From assembly GCF_946222985.1 (NCBI RefSeq), contig NZ_CAMIFY010000001.1, positions 62,001-126,000 on the forward strand: 64,000 nt of DNA, read 5' to 3'. How positions within the stretch are numbered: the stretch's first letter is position 1; every line of letters begins with the position of its first letter. Origin of the DNA: an uncultured Corynebacterium sp. Lineage in GTDB: Bacteria > Actinomycetota > Actinomycetes > Mycobacteriales > Mycobacteriaceae. This document shows, in pieces, positions 37,289 to 45,307 of the stretch. The notes beneath the pieces are model-generated. The model had not been told where the DNA came from and made no database searches. It saw only the letters and a program-made list of their open reading frames with translations. The position numbers and the translations under genes were made by a program.

Positions 37289-38362
37289 TCAGCCTTCTTC
37301 AACGGACGCGATGGCCTCGAGGATCGCGCGGTTGATTTCGGCGGGCTTCTCCATCGGGAGCGAATGCCCGGTGCCCGGCCACACGGTCACGGTGGCTCCC
37401 GGCAGCGTGGCGCGGGCACGGTCGGCGGCGTCGGATGGAGCGGTGACCGTCGAGTCGGCGGCGAAGTGCACGAACACGGGGATGCCCGCGCGGGTCAGCG
37501 CGGCCAGATCGGCGTCGTCCGGTGAGGCGGGGATGGACCGTGCGGGGGAGAAGTGGGCGGTGCCCGCGGCGATCATCCGGGAGATCGGATCCGCTCCGAC
37601 GTCGGCGGCGTCCGCTCCGCCGATGTAGGCGAGGGAGGCGTCGCGCCACCTGCGCGGCAGGAACGTCAACTGCGACGGGATCGTGGCCGCGACGAGCTTC
37701 AACGGCAGCGCGGCGAAGGTCTTCACGGGTTCGAGCAACGTCAGGGAGGCGATGCGCCCGGGATGGTGCCGTGCGACGTTCATGGCCGACGCCCCGCCGA
37801 AGGAGTGGCCGATGAGGTGCACGGAGTCGACTCCGAGTCCCGGCAGGGTTTCGGCGATCCAGGCCGCCTCATCGGCGTCGGTGGTCAGCGGGACGGTCTG
37901 GGTGCTCATTCCCGCGTCGCCGAGCGCATCGAGCGTCCACACCGGACGCTCCGCGGCGAGACCGGGCAGGTTCTCCGACCACATGGGCGTTCCCGACCCC
38001 CAACCGGGCAGCAGCACGATCGGCGTCGAGTTCGCGTCATCGTCGACCTTCGCCGCATCGTCGACTTTCGCCGCATCGTGGGCCGTCGCGTCATCGGGGG
38101 AGAACAGGTAAGCGCGGACGGTGCCGAACGAGGTGGGCACGTCGCGGACGACGGTCGGCTCGGGCATCGCGGCCAGCGCCTCGTCGTAGGCCGCGGCATA
38201 TTCGCGACGGCCGTCCGCGCTGCGCCAGTGGCCGACTTTCGGTGTCCGGCCGCGCGACCAGTGCAGGAGGTTGAATGCGAGGGACAAACCGAGGATCGGG
38301 ACGAGAACTCCCGCCCCTCTGGTCGCCCGTCGCGCTTTTCCGACGCCATCGGTCATGGGCAC
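37289..38362 (-). CDS. Alpha/beta hydrolase with N-terminal membrane anchor
   Basis: A 357-residue hydrolase. A hydrophobic N-terminal segment (GVLVPILGLSLAFNLLHW) suggests a signal anchor. The fold shows LLPGWGSGTPMW (oxyanion region), the nucleophile Ser in LIGHSFGGASA, and the His in GTGHSLPMEKP near the C-terminus. An insert repeats AAKVDDAAKVDDDA. The substrate is unknown; it could be a lipid esterase or lipase-like enzyme. A second ATG at 38356 is an alternative start. No operon partner is evident. Confidence 0.8.
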   Translation of the reverse strand: MPMTDGVGKARRATRGAGVLVPILGLSLAFNLLHWSRGRTPKVGHWRSADGRREYAAAYDEALAAMPEPTVVRDVPTSFGTVRAYLFSPDDATAHDAAKVDDAAKVDDDANSTPIVLLPGWGSGTPMWSENLPGLAAERPVWTLDALGDAGMSTQTVPLTTDADEAAWIAETLPGLGVDSVHLIGHSFGGASAMNVARHHPGRIASLTLLEPVKTFAALPLKLVAATIPSQLTFLPRRWRDASLAYIGGADAADVGADPISRMIAAGTAHFSPARSIPASPDDADLAALTRAGIPVFVHFAADSTVTAPSDAADRARATLPGATVTVWPGTGHSLPMEKPAEINRAILEAIASVEEG

Positions 38363-38410
38363 AGGCTAGGCCATGGTCGGCCGGCTGTCCCCCGGGCAGA
38401 AAAAGCGGCG

Positions 38411-38450
38411 CCCGCTCCTACCCGCTCCTACCCGCTCCTACCCACTCCCG
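38411..38450. repeat. Tandem 10-base repeat
   Basis: CCCGCTCCTA is repeated three times exactly (38411-38440), followed by a degenerate fourth unit, CCCACTCCCG. It lies in the gap upstream of the hydrolase gene. Confidence 0.7.
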
Positions 38451-38472
38451 CCTACCGACCGGCCCCGCCCCG

Positions 38473-38540
38473 CAAACGCCTACGTTTCGCGCAGATGCCT
38501 ACGTTGCAACGTAGGTATTCGTGCGCAACGTAGGCGTTTG
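38473..38540. repeat. Nested palindromic element
   Basis: Outer arms CAAACGCCTACGTT (38473-38486) and AACGTAGGCGTTTG (38527-38540) pair perfectly over 14 bases and can extend by GCGCA/TGCGC. The centre holds a second perfect 18-base palindrome, CCTACGTTGCAACGTAGG (38498-38515). So CCTACGTT occurs four times in alternating orientation. It could form a cruciform, terminate the ClC transcript, or be a mobile repeat. Confidence 0.75.
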
Positions 38541-38570
38541 TCGAGATGCACGGGATGTCCGGACGTCCGC

Positions 38571-39995
38571 CTACCGGTCTTCGGCGCGGCGGCGTTCTTC
38601 GCGTCCTAGATCGTCGTGACCCCGTTCATCGCGGGGCCGTTCTGTGTGGGCCCGTTCATCGTGGGCCCGTTCGTCGCGGTCCCGTTCTTTGCGGCCATCG
38701 CGGTCGTGCTTTCGCGTCCACGGCATCTGGATCCGCTTGGGCAGGCGGAGCGCCGAGCGCAGGATCTCGCCCGTCAGGGCCGCCGTGGCGCACGCGAGGA
38801 ACAGGGCCAGATACGCCTCGGAGGATTGGCCGGTGAACTCGACGGTGACGATCAGGGCGAACAGGGGAGCGGCCATCGACGTCGACAGGAACGCCGCGGC
38901 GCCCAACAGCGCGAAGTCGGCCGGCGGAATGCCTCCGGCGATGGGCTGGACGAGGACGCCGACGAGGTAGCCCGCCAACGCCCCGATGGCGAAACCCGGC
39001 GTGAGCACGCCGCCGACGGCACCGGAACGCAGCGTGGCGAGTACCGCGAAAGTCTTCGCGGCGAGCAACGCCAGCGCGAAGGTCCACACCGGCGTCTCCT
39101 CGAGCACCGACGTCGCGGCGAACCGCCCGTTGCCGAGCACCTCCGGCAGATACAGCGACAGCGCGCCGACGGTGGCGAAGACCAGCGGCACGGCCCACAG
39201 GACGTGGGCGCCCATGGGGGCCGCGTTCTCCGCGCGGGACGCGGCGTAGCGGAAGGCCAGCCCCGCGATGCCGCACACGATGCCGAGGGCCACGGCGACG
39301 GTGAGGTTGCCGAAGCCCTCCGACAGCGTCACCGTCGAGTACAGGGGCTGGTCGCCGACGACGATGCCGGCGGTGGTGGTGGCCACGGCGGAACAGGCGA
39401 GGACGACCATGACGGCGCGGACGGTCACCGTCGTCAGCAGGATCTCGAACGCGAACACCGCCCCGGCCAGGGGAATGTGGTAGATCGCACCGAGCCCGGC
39501 GCCGGCCGCCGCGGCGACGAGCAGGCGCGTCGTGGCCCGGTCGAGGCCGAGCCGGTGGGCCAGCTGCGAGGCCATCATCGCGCCGGCCTCGCGGGGCGCG
39601 TTCTCCCGGCCCACCGACGCTCCGGCGGCGACGGTGGCCATCTGCAGGACGACGTTGACCACGGTCTCGACGACGGGCATGCGCGTGCCGGCCATGCCCT
39701 CCTCCACCGAGCGGATGGGGCGGCCGAGGCGGCGCACCGCCCACCAGGCCGGCGCGGCGATCAACCCGGCGACCGTGATGCCGAGGAAGCGCTGCAGGCC
39801 GGTGGTGCCGTCGGTGACGACGGGGACGTCCGCCTCGTGATGGCCGTAGACCAACGTCTCGATGCCGTGGAGCATGAACACCAGGAGCGCGGCGAACAGG
39901 CCCGTGGCCACGCCGACGACGAAGGTCCACAGGCACAGCCGAAGCAGGTCGCCGGCGGAGCGGCGGTCAGTCCCGGTCATCGTCGGCCCGGTCAT
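38571..39995 (-). CDS. ClC-family chloride channel / antiporter
   Basis: A 474-residue membrane protein with about ten hydrophobic helices. ClC motifs are present in variant form: GASVGRENAPREAG (gating Glu retained; Pro shifted against GREGP), GTRMP for GSGIP, and GGVLTPGFAIGA for GxFxP. The final 45 residues are hydrophilic and repetitive (DERAHDERAHTERPRDERGH), which is unusual. It starts 2 bases after the rsgA stop with no good ribosome site, implying coupling. Whether it is a channel or H+/Cl- exchanger is open; the retained Glu favours exchange. Confidence 0.85.
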   Translation of the reverse strand: MTGPTMTGTDRRSAGDLLRLCLWTFVVGVATGLFAALLVFMLHGIETLVYGHHEADVPVVTDGTTGLQRFLGITVAGLIAAPAWWAVRRLGRPIRSVEEGMAGTRMPVVETVVNVVLQMATVAAGASVGRENAPREAGAMMASQLAHRLGLDRATTRLLVAAAAGAGLGAIYHIPLAGAVFAFEILLTTVTVRAVMVVLACSAVATTTAGIVVGDQPLYSTVTLSEGFGNLTVAVALGIVCGIAGLAFRYAASRAENAAPMGAHVLWAVPLVFATVGALSLYLPEVLGNGRFAATSVLEETPVWTFALALLAAKTFAVLATLRSGAVGGVLTPGFAIGALAGYLVGVLVQPIAGGIPPADFALLGAAAFLSTSMAAPLFALIVTVEFTGQSSEAYLALFLACATAALTGEILRSALRLPKRIQMPWTRKHDRDGRKERDRDERAHDERAHTERPRDERGHDDLGREERRRAEDR

Positions 39996-39997
39996 GG

Positions 39998-41032
39998 TCA
40001 GTCCCGGTCAATGTCGAGTTCCCAGTCCTCGTTGACCTGGAGCGCGGTGAGCAAGCCGCGCACGGCCATGGCCCGGCGGTGCGACGCGCCCTCCAACTTG
40101 TCCAGGGCGCATTCCGGGTCCGCGGGCGGGCCGAGGTGCGAGCATCCGCGCGGGCAATCGACGATCGCGGCGGCGAGGTCGTCGAAGACCTCGAGCACCG
40201 TGTCGGGCGTGACGTGCGCCAGACCGAACGACCGGATGCCCGGGGTGTCGATGGCCCACCCGCCACCGGCCAGCGGCAACGCCACCGACTGCGTGGAGGT
40301 GTGGCGGCCCTTGCCCACGCCGCTGACCTCGCCGGTGGCGCGGTCCGCGCCGGGCACCAGCCGATTGACCAGGGTGGATTTGCCGACGCCGGAATGGCCG
40401 ATGAGGGCGGAGATCTTTCCGCCGACGACGTCGAAAAGCGGCTCGACGGGATCGTCGACGCCGCAGACGACGACCGGGACGCCCAGATCGGCGAACTCGG
40501 CGGCGAACTCCGCCGGATCGGCCAGGTCGGACTTGGTCAGGCACAGCACCGGCGAGACGCCGCCGGCGAACGCCGCCACCAACGCGCGCTCGACGAAACC
40601 GGTGCGCGGCGGCGGATCGGCCACCGCGCATACGATGAGCAGCAACTCGGCGTTGGCCACGACGATGCGCTCGAAGGGATCGTTGTCGTCGGCGGTGCGG
40701 CGCAGCACGCTGGACCGCTCGTCGAGCTTGACGATGCGCGCCAGCGTCCCCTCCCGGCCGGTCGTGTCGCCGACGACGCCCACCCGATCGCCGACGACGA
40801 TGTTCGTCCGCCCCAGCTCACGGGCGCGCATGCAGTTGAGCACCACGCCGTCGCCCGGGGGAGTGCCGGAGTCGTCGTCGAGGACGACGCCCCACCGGCC
40901 GCGGTCCTTGGTGACCACCAGGCCCCATTTGGCGTCGGCGTGCTTCGGCCGGTCCTTCGTCCGCGGTCGCGACCCCCGCCCCGGCCGGACGCGGACGTCG
41001 GACTCGTCCCAATCGCGGCTGCGGCGGCTCAG
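39998..41032 (-). CDS. rsgA: Ribosome small-subunit GTPase RsgA, apparent CTG start
   Basis: A 344-residue circularly permuted GTPase. An OB domain is followed by G4 CLTKSDLAD, G1 IGHSGVGKSTLV, G3 AIDTPGIRSF, and a zinc motif (DCPRGCSHLGPPADPECAL). It assists late 30S maturation. Homologues begin M-x-RR-x-DESDV. Here that alignment lands on CTG at 41032-41030, followed by SRRSRDWDESDV, which overlaps the aroA TGA as CTGA, with GGGAG upstream. There is no ATG, GTG or TTG nearby in frame until inside the OB domain. Confidence 0.88.
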   Translation of the reverse strand: MSRRSRDWDESDVRVRPGRGSRPRTKDRPKHADAKWGLVVTKDRGRWGVVLDDDSGTPPGDGVVLNCMRARELGRTNIVVGDRVGVVGDTTGREGTLARIVKLDERSSVLRRTADDNDPFERIVVANAELLLIVCAVADPPPRTGFVERALVAAFAGGVSPVLCLTKSDLADPAEFAAEFADLGVPVVVCGVDDPVEPLFDVVGGKISALIGHSGVGKSTLVNRLVPGADRATGEVSGVGKGRHTSTQSVALPLAGGGWAIDTPGIRSFGLAHVTPDTVLEVFDDLAAAIVDCPRGCSHLGPPADPECALDKLEGASHRRAMAVRGLLTALQVNEDWELDIDRD

Positions 41033-42408
41033 GGCCGGCTCCCGTCGCCGTCCCGGCGGTCGAGTTCCGCCGGGGACTCCGCGACCGTCCGGCCGACCAT
41101 CTCGGCCCACCGGATGTCGAAGTCGGGCATGGTCTTGCCCGTGGTCGCGATGTTCTCGATGCGCACGCCGGGCACCCGCAGGCCGATGATCGCGCCGGCG
41201 GTGGCCATCCGGTGGTCGTGGTAGGACAGCCAGTCGCTGCCGTGGAGCGGGGCCGGTTCGATGCGCAGGCCGTCGTCGAGCTCCGAGGCCCGTCCGCCGA
41301 GGCGGTTGATCTCGGCGACCAGGGCCGCCAAACGGTTGGTTTCGTGTCCGCGCAGGTGCGCGATGCCCGTCAGTTCGGAGGGCGTGTAGGCCAGGGCGGC
41401 CAGCGCGGCGACGGTGGGGGTCAGCTCGCCGATGTCGCCCATGTCCAGGTTGATCCCGCGCAGGCGCGCCGGGCCTTCGACGGTGAGGTCGTGGACCGCG
41501 TCGTCGCCGGTGCCCGTCCCGCGCGCCTTGAGCAGCACCCGGCAGCCCATGGCCTGCAGGATGTCGCGGATGCGGTCGCCGGGCTGGACGGTGTCGGTCG
41601 GCCATCCGGTGACGGTGACGCGGCCGCCGGTGACCGCCGCGGCCGCCAGGAACGGGGTGGCGTTGGACAGGTCCGGTTCCACGTGCCACGTGCGTCCGCG
41701 CAGTTCGCCGGAGTGGACGTGGAAGGCGCCGCCGTCGTCGGGGGCGTCCTCGACGACGGTGACGCCGGCCTGCCGCAGCATGTCGATGGTCATGTCGACG
41801 TGCGGGCGGGAGGGGATCTCGCCGACGGAGCGGACGGTCAGGCCCCGCGGGTACCGGGCGCCGGCCAGCAGCAGCCCGGAGACGAACTGCGACGACGCGG
41901 AGGAGTCGATTTCGACCTCGCCGCCGACGTCGCCGGTCGGGTTGACGGTGAAGGGCAGGGAGTCGCCGTCGATGTCGGCGCCCAGGTCGCGCAGCGCCCC
42001 CAGCACCGCGCCCATCGGCCGCACCCGCGCTTCGGCGTCGCCGTCGAAGAACACCGACCCGGTCGCGGTGGCGGCCACCGGCGGCACGAAGCGCATGACG
42101 GTGCCGGCCAGGCCGCAGTGGATCGATCCGCCGTGCAGGACGTGGGGGACGACCTCGAGGGTGCGGTTGGGTGCCCCGGAGTTGTCCGAACCGGTGCGCA
42201 CGACGGTGCCCATCGCCTCGAGTGCGGCGATCATCAGGTCGGTGTCCCGCGAGCGCAGCGCGCCGTGGATCGTCGACGGCGTCGACGACAGCGCGGCGAT
42301 GATCAGCGCGCGGTTGGTGATCGACTTGGACCCGCCGATGGTGACGGTCGCGGTGACGGGGCCGTCGGCGGCGGGGGCGGGCCAGAACTCGTGGGGGGAG
42401 GAAGTCAC
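41029..42408 (-). CDS. aroA: 3-phosphoshikimate 1-carboxyvinyltransferase (EPSP synthase)
   Basis: A 459-residue shikimate-pathway enzyme that joins PEP to shikimate-3-P. Landmarks: GGSKSITNRALI (PGSKS region), GLAGTVMRFVPPVAA, SRPHVDMTIDMLRQ, DMGDIGELTPTVAALA and YHDHRMATAGAIIGL. GTG at 42408 is preferred: it sits 6 bases after a GATGAT hexamer. An ATG at 42426 is the alternative. Divergent from the SRAP gene with only about 60 bases between. The stop is shared with the rsgA CTG start. Confidence 0.93.
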   Translation of the reverse strand: MTSSPHEFWPAPAADGPVTATVTIGGSKSITNRALIIAALSSTPSTIHGALRSRDTDLMIAALEAMGTVVRTGSDNSGAPNRTLEVVPHVLHGGSIHCGLAGTVMRFVPPVAATATGSVFFDGDAEARVRPMGAVLGALRDLGADIDGDSLPFTVNPTGDVGGEVEIDSSASSQFVSGLLLAGARYPRGLTVRSVGEIPSRPHVDMTIDMLRQAGVTVVEDAPDDGGAFHVHSGELRGRTWHVEPDLSNATPFLAAAAVTGGRVTVTGWPTDTVQPGDRIRDILQAMGCRVLLKARGTGTGDDAVHDLTVEGPARLRGINLDMGDIGELTPTVAALAALAYTPSELTGIAHLRGHETNRLAALVAEINRLGGRASELDDGLRIEPAPLHGSDWLSYHDHRMATAGAIIGLRVPGVRIENIATTGKTMPDFDIRWAEMVGRTVAESPAELDRRDGDGSRP

Positions 42409-42466
42409 GCTCCCATCATCCCCCATGTTTCGGCGTCGGGACACCAAGGGGTGCGACGATTGGGGC

Positions 42467-43135
42467 ATGTGCGGACGATTCGTGACCTTCACGGTGGGCG
42501 ACGAGCTCATCGATTCGCTTGACGACGTCGACGGGCTGGCACCCGTTTCGGCCGACGGGCCGTTGCCGGGGCCGCGGTGGAACGTGGCGCCGACGATGCC
42601 GATCGTGGCGTTGGCGCGCGCGGAGGGTGCGTCGTCGGACGCGCCGCGGGAGACGCTGGCCGCGCCGGTGCGGTGGGGGCTGGTGCCGCATTGGTCGAAG
42701 TCGATGCCGAAGACGCCGTACTTCAACGCCCGCGCGGAGACCTGGCGGGACAAGCCCGTCTTCCGCGACGGCGAACCGTGCGTGATCCCGATGGACGGCT
42801 GGTACGAGTGGCGGGACAAGGCGCCGTTCTTCGTCACGGGCCCGACCGAGCGCCCGTTGCTGGTCGCGGGGTTGTGGGCGCGGTGCGGCGACATCGTCTC
42901 CGCGACGATCCTGACCACGGATGCCGTCGGTCATCTGTCGGACCTGCACCACCGCATGCCCCGGGTGCTCGCCGACGACGAGGTCGCCGATTGGCTCGAC
43001 GGCACCGGGTTCGCCGAGGGCGGGGAAGTCGGGATGACCCCGGGCGAGGTCGTCGAGAAGTTGAGCGTCGGGCCCGTCAACAAGGCCGTCGGCAACGTGG
43101 CGAACGACGGGGAGTGGTTGCTCGACCCGTCGTGA
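42467..43135 (+). CDS. SOS-response-associated peptidase family protein (SRAP/YedK-HMCES)
   Basis: A 222-residue SRAP-domain protein. The catalytic Cys is residue 2 (MCGRF). RWNVAPT, RAETW, DGWYEWR (catalytic Glu) and LHHRMP (catalytic His) are all present. The family makes a stable covalent link to abasic sites in single-stranded DNA. The initiating Met must be removed, which fits ATG at 42467. GACGAT then 6 bases precedes the ATG, a weak leaderless signature. Two dispersed words lie here: one at 42517-42527, and one covering the stop (43128-43138). Confidence 0.92.
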   Translation: MCGRFVTFTVGDELIDSLDDVDGLAPVSADGPLPGPRWNVAPTMPIVALARAEGASSDAPRETLAAPVRWGLVPHWSKSMPKTPYFNARAETWRDKPVFRDGEPCVIPMDGWYEWRDKAPFFVTGPTERPLLVAGLWARCGDIVSATILTTDAVGHLSDLHHRMPRVLADDEVADWLDGTGFAEGGEVGMTPGEVVEKLSVGPVNKAVGNVANDGEWLLDPS

Positions 43136-43164
43136 AGCATCGGTTTGGTCTGGGTCAAACCCGC

Positions 43165-43731
43165 CTACGCCGCGAGGGACGCGAACGTCGCGCCGGTGAG
43201 CGACGCGAGATCGTCGGGCGACAGCTCCACGTCCAGGCCCCGCCGACCGCCGGAGACGAACACCGTGGCGTGCTCGCGCGCCGACGAATCGACGACCGTC
43301 GGCAGGGTGCGCTTCTGCCCCAGGGGCGAGATGCCCCCGACGACGTAACCGGTGGCGCGCCGGGCGTCGTCGGGATCGGCCAACGCCACCTTCGACGCGC
43401 CCAGGGCCCGCGCCGCCGCCTTCAGATCGACGCGGCCGGTGACCGGGGCGACGGCCACCGCGAAACCGGTGCGCTTGCCCTGCATGACCACGACGAGGGT
43501 CTTGAAGATGCGCTCGGCCGGCACTCCGTGATGCTCGCCGAGCCACAGCGCCGCCTCCGCGCCGAAGTGGTCGTCGGAATGGGCGAACTCGAACACGCGG
43601 TGATCGATCCCCGCCGCCACGCAGGCGGACAGGGCCGGGGTGGCGGCCGACGGGGAGCCGCCGGAGCGCTTGTTCTTCGCGGCGTTCTTGCCGGCGTTCT
43701 TCGCGGCGTTCTTGCCGGATTTCCTGCCCAT
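43165..43731 (-). CDS. ybaK: YbaK/EbsC-type Cys-tRNA deacylase
   Basis: A 188-residue editing-domain protein. After a basic N-terminal extension (NAAKNAGKNAAKNKRSGG), the core shows KTLVVVMQGKRTGFAVAVAP, VDLKAAARALGASKVALADP and GYVVGGISPLGQKRTLPTVVD. The Lys and Gly-Gly residues of the catalytic pocket are kept. It would hydrolyse Cys-tRNA(Pro) or related mischarged tRNAs. The Lys/Asn repeat is short and could be a tRNA-binding tail. It is convergent with the SRAP gene, with 29 bases between. Confidence 0.9.
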   Translation of the reverse strand: MGRKSGKNAAKNAGKNAAKNKRSGGSPSAATPALSACVAAGIDHRVFEFAHSDDHFGAEAALWLGEHHGVPAERIFKTLVVVMQGKRTGFAVAVAPVTGRVDLKAAARALGASKVALADPDDARRATGYVVGGISPLGQKRTLPTVVDSSAREHATVFVSGGRRGLDVELSPDDLASLTGATFASLAA

Positions 43732-43816
43732 GCCCCGATCATTCCACCGTCGCTGCGGCCCGACGGCGAGGCGGGGGAGTCCACCGTCGATTCACGGGGG
43801 CCGAAACCCATGCGGA

Positions 43817-43822
43817 TAGGAT
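43817..43822 (+). promoter_or_regulatory. -10 box (TAGGAT) of sigH
   Basis: TAGGAT, 7 bases, then the ATG at 43830: a leaderless arrangement. The first ATG at 43821 overlaps the box and is therefore unlikely. The surrounding GGATAGGATGG...CGCCATGA is nearly identical to that at mtrA. No SigH-type GGAAT/GTT pair is seen. Confidence 0.5.
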
Positions 43823-43829
43823 GGACGCC

Positions 43830-44537
43830 ATGACAGCCGAAGCGACGGGACCCACCGGCGTCGCCGCCCCGAACACGGCCCATGGCAAGGGACGTGCGCG
43901 GACGGAGGAGACGGACGCCGAACTGGCCGAGCGGTTCGAGCGCGATGCTCTGCCGCTGCTGGACCAGCTCTACGGCGGCGCGCTGCGCATGACCCGCAAC
44001 CCCGCCGACGCGGAGGACCTGGTCCAGGAGGCCTACATCAAGGCCTACCAGGGCTTTCGGTCCTACAAGCCGGGCACGAACCTCAAGGCGTGGATGTACC
44101 GCATTCTCACCAACGCCTACATCAACAACTACCGGAAGGCCCAGCGCCGGCCGGCCGAGTACGCCACCGACGACATCACGGATTCGCAGATCGCCGAAAC
44201 CGCGTCGCACACCTCCGCCGGCCTGCGGTCGGCCGAGGTCGAGGCCATGGCGCTGCTTCCCGACGAGGAGATCCGCGCCGCGCTGATGGACCTCAGCGAG
44301 GAATACCGGATGGTCGTCTACTACGCCGACGTCGAGGGACTGCCCTACAAGGAAATCGCCGAAATCATGGACACTCCCATCGGCACGGTGATGTCCCGGC
44401 TCCATCGTGGAAGGAAAAAGCTCCGCGAGGCGTTGAAGGATGTGGCGAAGGATCGTGGCTTCATTCGCGACCGCGACGAGCGCGGGCGCGAGACGGAAGC
44501 CACCGCCGGACGCGACGTCGGAAAGGTTGGACGATGA
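43830..44537 (+). CDS. sigH: ECF RNA polymerase sigma factor SigH
   Basis: A 235-residue group-4 sigma factor. Region 2 is LLDQLYGGALRMTRNPADAEDLVQEA... with KAYQGFRSYKPGTNLKAWMY (2.4), and region 4 is EYRMVVYYADVEGLPYKEIAEIM... with GTVMSRLHRGRKKLR. In actinobacteria SigH directs the thiol-oxidative and heat stress response (thioredoxin, mycothiol recycling, Clp/Dna chaperones). The rshA anti-sigma gene overlaps its stop by ATGA, so both are made together. Confidence 0.95.
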   Translation: MTAEATGPTGVAAPNTAHGKGRARTEETDAELAERFERDALPLLDQLYGGALRMTRNPADAEDLVQEAYIKAYQGFRSYKPGTNLKAWMYRILTNAYINNYRKAQRRPAEYATDDITDSQIAETASHTSAGLRSAEVEAMALLPDEEIRAALMDLSEEYRMVVYYADVEGLPYKEIAEIMDTPIGTVMSRLHRGRKKLREALKDVAKDRGFIRDRDERGRETEATAGRDVGKVGR

Positions 44538-44809
44538 ACGACAGCGTGAACCCCTGCGGACACCCGGGGACCTGCGCCGAAGTGCGCCGCCGCCTCGACG
44601 CCCTGCTCGCGGGCGAATGCGACCCGGAGGAAACCCGGATCCTGGAGCGGCACATCCGCGATTGCCCGCGGTGCCTCGAGGACGTCGGTTGCGAACGCGC
44701 GCTGCGCCAGTTGCTGCGGCGCTGCTGCTGCGAATCCGCGCCGGTCGAGTTGCGCCGACGCATCACCACCCGCATCCGCGTCACCTACCGGACCACGGAG
44801 ATCGACTAG
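44534..44809 (+). CDS. rshA: Anti-sigma factor RshA (ZAS family)
   Basis: A 91-residue zinc-associated anti-sigma protein. The HxxxCxxC motif is HIRDCPRC (H40, C44, C47); additional cysteines include C8, C14, C29, C53 and a CCC run near 64-66. Oxidation of the motif releases SigH in the family. It overlaps sigH by ATGA, giving stoichiometric synthesis. The basic C-terminus (RRRITTRIRVTYRTTE) is short. A bidirectional hairpin follows. Confidence 0.93.
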   Translation: MNDSVNPCGHPGTCAEVRRRLDALLAGECDPEETRILERHIRDCPRCLEDVGCERALRQLLRRCCCESAPVELRRRITTRIRVTYRTTEID

Positions 44810-44825
44810 TCGCGGATACGCGAAA

Positions 44826-44859
44826 CGCCCCGACTGCATCGAATGATGCGGTCGGGGCG
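44826..44859. terminator. Bidirectional terminator between rshA and bL37
   Basis: CGCCCCGAC (44826-44834) pairs with GTCGGGGCG (44851-44859). Inside, GCATC-GAAT-GATGC extends the stem to 15 pairs with one T-G mismatch. AAA flanks it on the left. Confidence 0.85.
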
Positions 44860-44886
44860 TCGTCGGCAGTGCGGCAACAGCGTCGA

Positions 44887-44961
44887 TCAGCTGTTGGGGC
44901 GCTTGCCGTGGTTCGCCTTCTTCTTGCGACGATCCTTGCGCTTGCGGCCACGCTTGCTCAT
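44887..44961 (-). CDS. Small basic ribosomal protein bL37
   Basis: A 24-residue protein, MSKRGRKRKDRRKKK followed by ANHGKRPNS, which I recognise as the actinobacterial 50S protein bL37 found near the peptidyl-transferase centre in mycobacterial ribosomes. It has a very strong ribosome site, GGAGGAGG, 6 bases before the ATG at 44961. It lies between rshA and whiB1, convergent with rshA. At 75 bases it is easily missed by gene callers. Confidence 0.88.
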   Translation of the reverse strand: MSKRGRKRKDRRKKKANHGKRPNS

Positions 44962-45040
44962 GGTGTGCCTCCTCCGGTCGGTTAATTCAACCTGGCCAGT
45001 CTACTACGGGCCGGTCGCGGAACCTAAGTTCCGGTGGTGG

Positions 45041-45307
45041 CTAGACGGTGGTGCGGGCGGTGCGGCGGGTGCGGCCGCGGTTGCGGCGGCGCTTCAGCGC
45101 GCGGCGCTCGTCCTCGGACATGCCGCCCCACACGCCGGCGTCCTGGCCGGTCTCCAGGGCCCACGCGAGGCACTGGGAGGTGACGGGGCAACGGTTGCAG
45201 ACGACCTTGGCCTTCGCGATCTGGGCGAGGGCGGGGCCGGAGTTGCCGACCGGGAAGAACAGCTCGGGGTCCTCTTCGCGGCAAACGGCTTCGTGACGCC
45301 AATCCAT
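45041..45307 (-). CDS. whiB1: WhiB-family transcription factor WhiB1 (WhcE-type)
   Basis: An 88-residue WhiB protein. The four cluster cysteines are C9, C37, C40 and C46, the same numbering as mycobacterial WhiB1. GVWGGMSEDERRALKRR follows, then a basic Arg/Thr tail. The [4Fe-4S] form binds the primary sigma factor and reacts with nitric oxide in mycobacteria. AAGGAG lies 7-12 bases before the ATG. It sits upstream of bL37 on the same strand and next to sigH-rshA. Confidence 0.93.
   Translation of the reverse strand: MDWRHEAVCREEDPELFFPVGNSGPALAQIAKAKVVCNRCPVTSQCLAWALETGQDAGVWGGMSEDERRALKRRRNRGRTRRTARTTV

Noticed and set aside
43665..43731. A frameshift or toxin-like peptide in the Lys/Asn-rich start of ybaK
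   Set aside because: The repeat is in frame and continuous with the deacylase core, and basic tails are common in this family.
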